A DNA stretch of 64,000 nt, taken from the NCBI GenBank assembly GCA_963703555.1, contig CAVPEV010000033.1:1-64000 (forward strand). The letters run 5' to 3'. Positions 16,917-24,845 of this stretch are shown in pieces (positions within the stretch are counted from its first letter, which is position 1; each line of letters begins with the position of its first letter). Made by a program: the position numbers and the translations under genes. This DNA is from CAVPEV01 sp963703555. Its GTDB lineage: Bacteria; Actinomycetota; Actinomycetes; Actinomycetales; Cellulomonadaceae. The notes under the pieces were generated by a model. That model searched no databases. It saw nothing but the letters and a program-made list of their open reading frames with translations, and was not told the origin of the DNA.

Positions 16917-17004
16917 CGCGGTGCTCCTCGTCATGACGTCCTGGAGCCCGGGGCGTTGCCGTGCCCCGGGATGGTGGATCGATGGTGCTGGTGCGGCGTG
17001 CCGG

Positions 17005-17508
17005 TCAGAACGGCGGCTCGTCGGCGTAACCCCCGGCGGAGCTCCCGCCGGGGCCGGGCGTGGCCCAGGGATCCTCGTGCGCGGATGGTGCCGGCGCGGC
17101 GTAGCCACCGCCACCACCGAATCCCCCGCCGGCCCCGCCGGCCCGCTGGGTCCGGGTGACCTTGGCGGTCGCGTAGCGCAGCGACGGGCCGACCTCGTCG
17201 ACCTGGAGCTCCACCACGGTGCGCTTCTCGCCCTCGCGGGTCTCGTAGGAGCGCTGCACGAGCCGTCCGGTGACGATGACCCGGTTGCCCTTGGTCAGCG
17301 ACTCGGCGACGTTCTCGGCCGCCTCCCGCCAGATCGAGCAGCGCAGGAACAGCGTCTCGCCGTCCTTCCACTCGTTCGCCTGGCGGTCGAACGTGCGTGG
17401 CGTCGACGCGACGGTGAAGTTCGCGACGGCGGCACCCGACGGCGTGAAGCGCAGCTCCGGGTCCCCGGTCAGGTTCCCGATCACCGTGATGACGGTCTCA
17501 CCAGCCAT
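17005..17508 (-). CDS. ssb: Single-stranded DNA-binding protein
   Basis: SSB coats single-stranded DNA and recruits repair and replication proteins. The 167-residue protein has the OB fold (GETVITVIGNLTGDPELRFTPSG, then NEWKDGETLFLRCSIW and GNRVIVTGRLVQRSYETREGEKR). A glycine-rich linker follows, with the acidic tip ADEPPF at the end, the conserved docking peptide. The ATG follows GAAGGAG. Its place between rpsF and rpsR is the usual bacterial arrangement. Confidence 0.97.
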   Translation of the reverse strand: MAGETVITVIGNLTGDPELRFTPSGAAVANFTVASTPRTFDRQANEWKDGETLFLRCSIWREAAENVAESLTKGNRVIVTGRLVQRSYETREGEKRTVVELQVDEVGPSLRYATAKVTRTQRAGGAGGGFGGGGGYAAPAPSAHEDPWATPGPGGSSAGGYADEPPF

Positions 17509-17559
17509 GCCGACTCCTTCGTGGGTGCGTGCGCCGAAGCCTACGGACCGCGTCCGACA

Positions 17560-17853
17560 TCACGCGGCGGTGCGCAGGACCTTGGTGCGCAACACGGCCT
17601 CGTTGAGCCCGAGCTGGCGGTCCAGCTCGCCGGCCGTCGCGGGGGTGGCGGAGAAGTCCACGACGGCGTAGATGCCCTCGGACTTCTTCTGGATCGGGTA
17701 CGCGAGGCGACGACGGCCCCAGATGTCGACCTTGTCGACGGTCCCGCCGTCGGTCTTCACCACGGTGAGGTACTGGTCGAGGGAGGGAGCAACGGTGCGC
17801 TCCTCGATGTCGGGGTCGAGGATGATCATGATCTCGTACTGACGCAGGCTCAC
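17560..17853 (-). CDS. rpsF: 30S ribosomal protein bS6
   Basis: bS6 binds with bS18 to 16S rRNA. From the GTG at 17853 the protein has 97 residues, starting MSLRQYEIMIILDPD and containing VDIWGRRRLAYPIQKKSEGIYAV, the conserved core. A GTG at 17859 is also in frame but overlaps the GGAGG Shine-Dalgarno sequence, while 17853 lies five bases after it. It is the first gene of the operon; its leader carries a perfect hairpin at 17877-17895. Confidence 0.95.
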   Translation of the reverse strand: MSLRQYEIMIILDPDIEERTVAPSLDQYLTVVKTDGGTVDKVDIWGRRRLAYPIQKKSEGIYAVVDFSATPATAGELDRQLGLNEAVLRTKVLRTAA

Positions 17854-17876
17854 GCCCACCTCCTCTGGTCTTCGCG

Positions 17877-17895
17877 GTCACGGTCGGTCCGTGAC
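17877..17895 (-). promoter_or_regulatory. Hairpin in the rpsF leader, possible S6:S18 autoregulatory site
   Basis: A perfect 7-bp inverted repeat GTCACGG/CCGTGAC flanks a five-base loop. In the mRNA the loop reads ACCGA and contains CCG. The hairpin ends about 11 bases before the ribosome site of rpsF. Many bacterial rpsF leaders bind the S6:S18 pair through a structure exposing CCG; whether this is that motif is inferred. Confidence 0.4.
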
Positions 17896-18118
17896 AGGAG
17901 GGTTGTGCCCGACGTGCCGCGCCCGCCCGGGCGAGGCACCCGACCCGGCACCACGACGTCGGCGACGCGCGTGGAACGGCAGCGGCTCATGCTACCCGAC
18001 CACGGCGGGCCGCCCGACCGGCCCGGCGTCGGAGGGGTCGGCCCTCGAGGTCGCACCCTGCGCACCCAGCAGCCACCGACCTCGGTCGCCGGGACGGCCC
18101 CGAAGCCGGGGCGGACAG

Positions 18119-20461
18119 TCAGGGAGCGGAGGTCCGCGCCGCCGGCCGGTAGGCCGCCGGCGTCGCCGTCGGAGTCTGCGAAGGGGAGGCCGTCGGCCCG
18201 CTGGACACGACGAGTGTGACGACGCTGCCGGCGGGGAGCACCGTGCCCGGAGCCGGATCGACCGCGATCACCTGGCCGCTCGGGGCCGGGTCCGCACGCT
18301 GCTGCGGCGTCGGCTGGAGGCCGGCCCGCAGCACGGCAGCCTCGGCATCCGCCTGCAGCTGCCCGACCAGCCCGTCAGGCACCGTCGCCTGGGCCGGCTG
18401 TGCCGGTGCCGTCGTCTGGGTGGGGACGGGCGCCGCGGTGGTCGGCTCGGCGGTGGGGCTCGGCCGGTTGACGTCGGCCCGGGGTGGGAAGTCCTGCACC
18501 GGGGCGTAGGCGGGCAGGCCGAACACGTTCTTCATGTAGTCGGCCCACAGGGCTGACGGCCACGAGCCACCGGTGATGGCGGTCACCGGCCGGCCGCGCA
18601 CCGAGCCGAACGGCGTGATCGCAACCTGGTCCCGACCGTTGTCACCCACCTGGCTGAGCGCCACGGCCGTGACGATCTGCGGGGTGAACCCGATGAACCA
18701 GGCGGACCTGTTGTCCTCGGAGGTACCCGTCTTCCCCGCGATGGGCCGCCCCAGCGGCTTGATGTACGTCGCCGCCGAGCCGTTGCGCGCCTGGACGACC
18801 TGCGTCATGGCGTACGTGGCGTCCGCCGTGACGTCCGCGCCGAACCGCTGGTCGGGAGCCGAGCCGCCCTGGTAGGCGACGGTGCCGTCGGACAGGTAGC
18901 GCGCCTCCCGCACGATGAACGGGTCGTGGTGCACCCCTTGGGCGGCGATCGTCGCGTAGGCCGAGGCCATGTCGATGGGACGCACCGCGTCCACGCCGAG
19001 CACGTTCGAGCGCACCGGCGGCTGGAGGTCGGTCGGCCGTACACCGGCCTGGACCGCGGCGGTGGTGGTCTTGTCGGGGCCCACGTCGAGGTTGAGCTGC
19101 GCATACACCGTGTTGACGGACTGTGCCGTCGCGGCGACCAGATCCATCCTGCCGTAGGAGACGTTGCCGAAGTTCGTCACCGCCCAGTCGCCGAACGTCT
19201 GCGGCGAGCGCCCGCTGTACGTCTTGGTCAGCGGGATCCCGTTGTCCAGCGCCGCCAGCAGGGTGAACGGCTTGAACGTCGACCCGGCGGAGATCCGGTC
19301 CTGCGTCACCCGGTTGACGGAATCGGTGACGAAGTCCGGGCCCCCGTACAGCGCCACGATGGCGCCGTCCGCCGGAGCCAGGGACACCACCCCCACCTTG
19401 GTGGCATCGGCGGGCGGCGCGCCCGCCAGGCTCCCGTCGCGTAGCCGCCCCACCGCGGCGACGGCCTGGTCCTGGACGTCCTTGTCGATGGTCGTGACCA
19501 CCGACAGCCCGGCGCGGGCGATGACGTCCTCGGTCAGGGTGCCGGTGCTGGAGAGCTCGCTTCGCACCATGTCCAGGAGGTAGCCGTTCACCCCACCGAG
19601 GGTGTTCGAGCGCTGGTACTCCACGGTCGTCGGGAACGTCAGCCCGTCCCGGTCCGCCTGGGTCAACGCCCCGTCCTCGACCATGGCGTCCAGGACGCGG
19701 GCCCACCGCTGCTCGGCCTTCTGGGGGCTCACCGCCGGGTCCCAGTTGTTCGGGGACGGGATGATCCCGGCGAGCAGCGCGGCCTGCGAGACCGTGAGGT
19801 CCTTGGCGTCCTTGCCGAAGTACGCCTGTGCAGCGACCTGGATCCCGTAGGAGTCCCGACCGAAGTAGATGGTGTTGAGATAGCGCCCGAGGATCTGCTC
19901 CTTGGACTGCGTCTGGGTGATCTTCACGGCGAGCAGCGCCTCCTTGAGCTTGCCGAGGTAGCTCGTCGTCGTCTGCCCCACGTAGTAGCGCTCGACGTAC
20001 TGCTGCGTCAGCGTGGAGCCGCCCTGGGTGGCCTGGCCGCGCACGTTGTTGAGGAACGCCCGGGCGATGCCGCGCAGATCGACGCCCCGGTTCTGCCAGA
20101 ACGTCCGGTCCTCGGAGGCCACGACCGCACTGCCCACGTGCGCGGGCAGTGCGGCGAAGTCCACGCTCTCCCGCCGCGCCTCCGCGAAGGTGCCGATCGG
20201 CGTCGTGCCGTCGGAGTAGTACACGGTGGTCCGCTGGGCGGTGACGAACGCGTCCGGCTCGGGAACCTGCACGGCGGCGTATGCCGCCGCGACACCGCCC
20301 AGCGCGAGGAACACCAGCCCGATCAGCGTCCCGGTGACCAGGTGCCAGGACGGGACCCACCGCGCAGCGCCCCGCCGGCCCTGCCTGGGGTAGTCCACGA
20401 GCCGGCGGTGGCGGGAGGCGCTGCTCGCGGCCGAGCCCTTGCGGCTGTGCGGTGCTGCCAC
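18119..20461 (-). CDS. Bifunctional penicillin-binding protein (class A) with PASTA domain
   Basis: This class A PBP polymerises glycan strands and cross-links peptides in the cell wall. The 780-residue protein has a short cytoplasmic N-terminus, one membrane helix (about 40-65), a family 51 glycosyltransferase with catalytic Glu117 in SEDRTFWQNRG and the QGGSTLTQQYV motif, and a transpeptidase with Ser394 in GSTFKP, an SVN motif and Lys577 in KTGTS. A proline- and threonine-rich stretch leads to one PASTA repeat (about 690-755) and a disordered tail. The GTG at 20461 follows GGAGGG at nine bases. The gene is transcribed away from padR, from which it is separated by about 260 bases. Confidence 0.94.
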   Translation of the reverse strand: MAAPHSRKGSAASSASRHRRLVDYPRQGRRGAARWVPSWHLVTGTLIGLVFLALGGVAAAYAAVQVPEPDAFVTAQRTTVYYSDGTTPIGTFAEARRESVDFAALPAHVGSAVVASEDRTFWQNRGVDLRGIARAFLNNVRGQATQGGSTLTQQYVERYYVGQTTTSYLGKLKEALLAVKITQTQSKEQILGRYLNTIYFGRDSYGIQVAAQAYFGKDAKDLTVSQAALLAGIIPSPNNWDPAVSPQKAEQRWARVLDAMVEDGALTQADRDGLTFPTTVEYQRSNTLGGVNGYLLDMVRSELSSTGTLTEDVIARAGLSVVTTIDKDVQDQAVAAVGRLRDGSLAGAPPADATKVGVVSLAPADGAIVALYGGPDFVTDSVNRVTQDRISAGSTFKPFTLLAALDNGIPLTKTYSGRSPQTFGDWAVTNFGNVSYGRMDLVAATAQSVNTVYAQLNLDVGPDKTTTAAVQAGVRPTDLQPPVRSNVLGVDAVRPIDMASAYATIAAQGVHHDPFIVREARYLSDGTVAYQGGSAPDQRFGADVTADATYAMTQVVQARNGSAATYIKPLGRPIAGKTGTSEDNRSAWFIGFTPQIVTAVALSQVGDNGRDQVAITPFGSVRGRPVTAITGGSWPSALWADYMKNVFGLPAYAPVQDFPPRADVNRPSPTAEPTTAAPVPTQTTAPAQPAQATVPDGLVGQLQADAEAAVLRAGLQPTPQQRADPAPSGQVIAVDPAPGTVLPAGSVVTLVVSSGPTASPSQTPTATPAAYRPAARTSAP

Positions 20462-20660
20462 GCCCGTGCCCTCCGTGCCTGTGCTGGTCCTGGACCCCGC
20501 CCGTGCCGGGCCCGGCCGGGCCGGATCGACACCGTGCCCGATCGCCCAGTATGGGGGACGGTGCTGGACGAGGCCCCGGTGGCGAGTCGCCCACGGGTGG
20601 CCCCGGGACGGCCGTGCGCGGCGCGGACTGGCGCCCCGTGTTCTGCCGGCGTATGGTTGG

Positions 20661-20679
20661 ATGTATCACGCCGATACAT
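20661..20679. promoter_or_regulatory. PadR-type operator
   Basis: The inverted repeat ATGTAT-N7-ATACAT lies about 45 bases before the padR start, in the shared padR/PBP upstream region. This AT-rich dyad resembles operators bound by PadR family repressors and stands out in very GC-rich DNA. It probably mediates control of padR-ino1. Confidence 0.65.
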
Positions 20680-20721
20680 CGACATGCTGGCGTGTCCCCT
20701 GTGACCGGAGACGAGGTGCTC

Positions 20722-21366
20722 GTGCGCGGACATTCCGACGTGCTCGAGACCGCCATCCTCGGACTGCTCCACGAGTCCCCGATGCACGGCTACGAGCTGC
20801 GCAAACGGCTCAACCTCGTGCTGGGCTCGTTCCGTGCCCTGTCCTACGGATCGCTGTACCCGTGCCTGCGCTCGCTCGCCGAGCGTGGTCTCATCTCCGG
20901 CACGGATGCGGCCGCGGCCATTCCGCACGCCCTGTCGGGCAGGCGCGCCCGGATCGTCTACGAGCTCACCGCCGAGGGCAAGGAGCGATTCCAGGGCATC
21001 CTTGCCACGGCGGGGCCCTCCAGCTGGGACGACGAGGGCTTCGACGTGCGGTTCGCGCTGTTCGCACAGACCGACACGGAGACCCGGCTGCGCATCCTCG
21101 AGGGGCGGCGCACCCGCCTGACCGAGCGGCTGGACACCATCGGCCAGGCGCTGGCGCGGACCCGCGAGCGGCTGGACGACTACACCCTCGAGCTGCAGCG
21201 CCACGGCCTGGAGCAGGTGGAGCGCGAGGTGCACTGGCTCGACGAGCTCATCGACAACGAGCGCGGCGGTGGCCGCGCTCGTCCCACTGACGCCGGTCCC
21301 CGGATCGACGTCCCCGAGGGCCCGACCGGTGCCCCCGTGACGACAACCGAGAAGGAGCGAGGATGA
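20722..21366 (+). CDS. PadR family transcriptional regulator
   Basis: The 214-residue protein starts with a winged helix (DVLETAILGLLHESPMHGYELRKRL, then SYGSLYPCLRSLAERGLIS) typical of PadR, followed by a long helical part (LEGRRTRLTERLDTIGQALARTRERLDDY) that resembles the PadR C-terminal dimerisation domain. Several GTG starts are in frame; 20722 has GAGG five bases upstream and matches the usual family start. The stop overlaps ino1 in ATGA, so regulator and enzyme are coupled. The pairing of padR with inositol-phosphate synthase is common in actinobacteria and suggests control of inositol supply, perhaps through the operator at 20661-20679. Confidence 0.9.
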   Translation: MRGHSDVLETAILGLLHESPMHGYELRKRLNLVLGSFRALSYGSLYPCLRSLAERGLISGTDAAAAIPHALSGRRARIVYELTAEGKERFQGILATAGPSSWDDEGFDVRFALFAQTDTETRLRILEGRRTRLTERLDTIGQALARTRERLDDYTLELQRHGLEQVEREVHWLDELIDNERGGGRARPTDAGPRIDVPEGPTGAPVTTTEKERG

Positions 21367-22439
21367 CCATCCGTGTCGCCATCGCCGGCGTCGGCAACTG
21401 TGCCTCGTCGTTGATCCAGGGCGTGCACTTCTACGCTGACGCCGCACCGGACAGCACCGTGCCGGGCCTCATGCACGTGCAGTTCGGTGACTACCACGTC
21501 CGCGACCTGGAGTTCGTGGCCGCGTTCGACGTGGACGCCAAGAAGGTCGGGTTCGACCTGTCCGAGGCCATCGGCGCATCGGAGAACAACACGATCAAGA
21601 TCAGCGACGTGCCGCCGCTGGGCGTGCCGGTGCAGCGCGGGCACACCCTCGACGGCCTGGGCAAGTACTACCGGGAGACCATCGAGGAGTCCGACGCCGA
21701 GCCGGTCGACGTCGTCGCAGCGCTCCGGCAGGCCCGGGCGGACGTCCTGGTGTCCTACCTGCCGGTCGGCTCCGAGGAGGCGGACAAGTTCTACGCCCAG
21801 TGCGCCATCGACGCGGGCGTGGCCTTCGTCAACGCGCTGCCGGTGTTCATCGCCTCCGACCCGGTCTGGGCCAAGAAGTTCGAGGACGCCGGCGTGCCGA
21901 TCATCGGTGATGATGTCAAGTCCCAGGTCGGCGCCACCATCACGCATCGCGTGCTGGCCCGCCTGTTCGAGGACCGCGGCGTCATCCTGGACCGCACGTA
22001 CCAGCTGAACGTCGGCGGGAACATGGACTTCAAGAACATGCTCGAGCGGGACCGCCTGATGTCCAAGAAGATCTCCAAGACGCAGTCGGTCACCTCGAAC
22101 ATGGACCATGAGTTGTCGGCACGCAACGTGCACATCGGCCCGTCGGACTACATCCAGTGGCTCGACGACCGCAAGTGGGCCTACGTGCGCATGGAGGGTC
22201 GCGCCTTCGGCGAGGTGCCGCTGAACCTCGAGTACAAGCTCGAGGTCTGGGACTCGCCGAACTCGGCCGGCGTCATCATCGACGCGATCCGGGCGGCGAA
22301 GATCGCCTTGGACCGCGGCATCGGTGGCCCGATCATCTCCGCCGCCACCTACTTCATGAAGTCCCCGCCGGTCCAGAACGAGGACCAGCGCGGGCGTGAG
22401 CTCGTCGAGGCATTCATCCGCGGCGAGGTCGAGCGCTGA
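21363..22439 (+). CDS. ino1: Inositol-3-phosphate synthase
   Basis: This NAD-dependent enzyme turns glucose-6-phosphate into inositol-1-phosphate, the entry to phosphatidylinositol and mycothiol in actinobacteria. The 358-residue protein has the NAD-binding start IRVAIAGVGNCASSLIQG, ADVLVSYLPVGSEEADKFYA, the catalytic-core segment GDDVKSQVGATITHRVLA, and LNVGGNMDFKNML and NLEYKLEVWDSPNSAGV in the C-terminal half. The length fits the short actinobacterial form. AAGGAGCGAGG precedes the ATG, which lies inside the end of padR. Confidence 0.95.
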   Translation: MTIRVAIAGVGNCASSLIQGVHFYADAAPDSTVPGLMHVQFGDYHVRDLEFVAAFDVDAKKVGFDLSEAIGASENNTIKISDVPPLGVPVQRGHTLDGLGKYYRETIEESDAEPVDVVAALRQARADVLVSYLPVGSEEADKFYAQCAIDAGVAFVNALPVFIASDPVWAKKFEDAGVPIIGDDVKSQVGATITHRVLARLFEDRGVILDRTYQLNVGGNMDFKNMLERDRLMSKKISKTQSVTSNMDHELSARNVHIGPSDYIQWLDDRKWAYVRMEGRAFGEVPLNLEYKLEVWDSPNSAGVIIDAIRAAKIALDRGIGGPIISAATYFMKSPPVQNEDQRGRELVEAFIRGEVER

Positions 22440-22638
22440 CAGGCATCCACGCCCCGGCGCAGGACGCGACGCGTGCTGGCGACGGCCGACCCTTCGGGGC
22501 CGGCCGTCCGCACGCCCCGGGTCCGACGTCCCGGCCGGCCCGGGCGTCCCTCGGCCTACCGTGGACCCGCACGACCAGCCCCCGGGCGCGAGCGGTCGGA
22601 CCGTCCGCCGCACCGTCGGCCTCCCGAGACGAGGTGAC

Positions 22639-23802
22639 ATGGCCTTCCCCCCGCTCGTGGAGCCCGCGGCAGCGCTTGCGCCGGCCGAGGTCGCCCGGTA
22701 CGCCCGTCACCTCCTGGTCCCCGGGGTCGGACCGACGGGGCAGCGGCGGCTGACGAACGCGCGCGTGCTCGTGGTGGGCGCCGGCGGCCTGGGCTCCGCA
22801 GTGCTGCCCTATCTCGCCGCCGCCGGGGTGGGCACCCTCGGAATCGTCGACGACGACGTCGTCGACGTGTCCAACCTGCAGCGTCAGGTGGTGCACGGCC
22901 AGTCCGACGTCGGCCGTGCCAAGGTCGACAGCGCCCGGGACCACCTCACCGAGGTGAACCCGCTCGTCCGGGTGATCACCCACCCGGTGCGCCTCACCGC
23001 CGACAACGCCCTGGAGCTGCTCGCCGGCTACGACCTCGTCGTGGACGGCGCGGACAACTTCCCGACCCGCTACCTGGTGTCCGACGCCTGCGCACTGCTC
23101 GGCCTGCCGTGCGTCTGGGGCGCGGTGCTGCGGTTCGACGGCCAGGTCTCGGTGTTCTGGGACCGCCCGCCCGCCGGCCGGCCGGCCGTGACCTACCGCG
23201 ACGTCTTTCCGGTGCCTCCGGCCCCCGGCACCGTGCCGTCGTGCGCCGAGGCCGGCGTGCTCGGCGTGGTGTGCGCGGCGGTCGGCTCGATGATGGCCAC
23301 CGAGGCGGTCAAGCTGCTGGCCGGCCTCGGTGAGCCGTTGCTGGGCCGCCTGCTCACGTTCGACGCGCTGTCCGCCCGGTGGCGCGAGGTCCCCGTCCGA
23401 CCGATGCCCGGCCGTGCGCCGGTGCGCACCCTGATGCCCGAGCCGGAGGCCTGCGCCCCCCCGGTGCCCGACGCCGTCGGACCCCGTGAGCTCGCAGACC
23501 TGCTCGAGGCGCGGGCCCGGGGGACGGCGGACCTCGACCTCGTCGACGTCCGGGAGCCCGCCGAGGCGCAGATCGTCGAGATCCCGGGGTCCCGCCTGGT
23601 GCCCCTCGGCCGGTTCCTCGACCGGTCCGCGCTCGACGACCTCGATGCCACCCGCCCGGTGGTGCTCTACTGCCGCTCGGGGGTGCGTTCGGCCCAGGCC
23701 CTGGGCATCCTGCGGGCCGCCGGCTTCGCCGACGCGCGGCACCTGCGCGGCGGCGTCCTCGCGTGGGTGGACGACGTCGAGCCGGACAAGCCGCGGTACT
23801 GA
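22639..23802 (+). CDS. moeZ: Adenylyltransferase/sulfurtransferase MoeZ
   Basis: MoeZ adenylates the C-terminus of small sulfur carriers such as MoaD and transfers sulfur to form the thiocarboxylate used in molybdopterin synthesis. The 387-residue protein joins a ThiF/MoeB domain with the nucleotide loop GAGGLGS (47-53), VDGADNFPTRYLVSDAC and the catalytic-type Cys202 in VPSCAEAGVLG to a rhodanese domain with the active loop CRSGVRS (Cys345). The ATG at 22639 follows GAGGTGAC. A TACCGT at 22557-22562 is a possible -10. It stands at the left edge of the molybdenum cofactor cluster, converging with mog. Confidence 0.92.
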   Translation: MAFPPLVEPAAALAPAEVARYARHLLVPGVGPTGQRRLTNARVLVVGAGGLGSAVLPYLAAAGVGTLGIVDDDVVDVSNLQRQVVHGQSDVGRAKVDSARDHLTEVNPLVRVITHPVRLTADNALELLAGYDLVVDGADNFPTRYLVSDACALLGLPCVWGAVLRFDGQVSVFWDRPPAGRPAVTYRDVFPVPPAPGTVPSCAEAGVLGVVCAAVGSMMATEAVKLLAGLGEPLLGRLLTFDALSARWREVPVRPMPGRAPVRTLMPEPEACAPPVPDAVGPRELADLLEARARGTADLDLVDVREPAEAQIVEIPGSRLVPLGRFLDRSALDDLDATRPVVLYCRSGVRSAQALGILRAAGFADARHLRGGVLAWVDDVEPDKPRY

Positions 23803-23803
23803 G

Positions 23804-23830
23804 CCGCTCGGCCCGTCGCGGTCCGAGCGG
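23804..23830. terminator. Hairpin between convergent moeZ and mog
   Basis: CCGCTCGG (23804-23811) and CCGAGCGG (23823-23830) form a perfect 8-bp stem with an 11-base loop, right after the moeZ stop. There is no T-run; GC-rich hairpins of this kind are common at actinobacterial gene ends. Confidence 0.45.
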
Positions 23831-23887
23831 GCGAGCACCGCCGGCCCGGAACGCCCGGCTGCCGGCCCGAGCCCTGCGCGCGCCGGG

Positions 23888-24373
23888 TCAGTGGTGCCGA
23901 CCGGCGGCCTGGTCCAGGCCGTGCCGCAGCACCGGGGCGATCGCCGCCAGCCCGTCCCGGGCGCCGGCGGGCGAGCCCGGAAGGTTGACCACGAGCGTCG
24001 CGCCAGCCAGCCCGGCCCGGCCGCGGGACAGCATGCCCGACGGCACACCCGCGGCGACCGCCGCCGCGCGCACGGCCTCGGCCAGCCCGGGCACGTCCCG
24101 GTCGACCACGGCTGCCGTCTGCTCGGGGGTGACGTCGTCCGGGCCCAGCCCGGTGCCCCCGGTGGTGACGACGAGCGCATAGCCGGCGGCCACGGCCGCG
24201 TGCAGGGCGTGCGCGACGGCGGCACCGTCCGGGACGACCTGCGGGCCGTCGACCACCAGCCCGAGCGCCGCGAGCCCATCGACGAGCACCGGGCCGGACC
24301 GGTCCGCGTACACTCCGGCGGCGGCCCGCGTCGAGACCGTCACCACGAGGGCGCGAGGCGCCTCGTCAGGCAC
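23888..24373 (-). CDS. mog: MogA/MoaB family molybdenum cofactor protein
   Basis: Mog-type proteins adenylate molybdopterin before MoeA inserts molybdate. The 161-residue protein has the family loops VVTVSTR, VVTTGGTGLGPDDVTPEQT and LVVNLPGSPAGARDGL, which bind the pterin. The GTG start at 24373 lies eight bases inside the end of moaC, so it is coupled to it. It is the last gene of the leftward moeA-moaC-mog operon. Confidence 0.9.
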   Translation of the reverse strand: MPDEAPRALVVTVSTRAAAGVYADRSGPVLVDGLAALGLVVDGPQVVPDGAAVAHALHAAVAAGYALVVTTGGTGLGPDDVTPEQTAAVVDRDVPGLAEAVRAAAVAAGVPSGMLSRGRAGLAGATLVVNLPGSPAGARDGLAAIAPVLRHGLDQAAGRHH

Positions 24374-24845
24374 GCCGCCACGTCCCGCTGCGGCCGCCGG
24401 ACTTCTCCTGGACGGCCACGTCCGTGATCGTGGCGGCGCGGTCCACCGCCTTGATCATGTCGATGAGCGCCAGCCCGGCCACCGCCACGCAGGTCAGCGC
24501 CTCCATCTCGACGCCGGTGCGGTCGGCGGTGCGCACGGTGGCGCGGATGGCCACGCCCTCGTCGCGGACGTCGAGGTCCACGGTCACCCCGTGGATGGCC
24601 ACCGGGTGGCACAGCGGCACGAGGTCCGGCGTGCGCTTGGCCGCCTGGATCCCGGCGATCCGGGCCACCGCGAGGGCGTCCCCCTTGGGCATCCCGTCGC
24701 CGCGCAGCAGCGCCACGACCTGCGGGGTGGTCGTGACGAACCCCGTGGCCGTCGCGGTGCGCACGGTGACGTCCTTGCCGGACACGTCCACCATCCGCGC
24801 GGCGCCCCGCGCGTCGACGTGCGTGAATCGATCCTCGGTCACCAC
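24366..24845 (-). CDS. moaC: Cyclic pyranopterin monophosphate synthase MoaC
   Basis: MoaC turns the product of the radical-SAM enzyme MoaA into cyclic pyranopterin monophosphate. The 159-residue protein carries the signatures THVDARGAARMVDVS, KGDALAVARIAGIQAAKRT, LVPLCHP and GVEMEALTCVAVAGLALIDMIKAVD. Two adjacent GTG codons (24845, 24842) could start it; 24845 has the better distance to GGAGGAG, while 24842 would overlap the moeA stop as GTGA. The partner MoaA is not encoded in the window. Confidence 0.93.
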   Translation of the reverse strand: MVTEDRFTHVDARGAARMVDVSGKDVTVRTATATGFVTTTPQVVALLRGDGMPKGDALAVARIAGIQAAKRTPDLVPLCHPVAIHGVTVDLDVRDEGVAIRATVRTADRTGVEMEALTCVAVAGLALIDMIKAVDRAATITDVAVQEKSGGRSGTWRRA

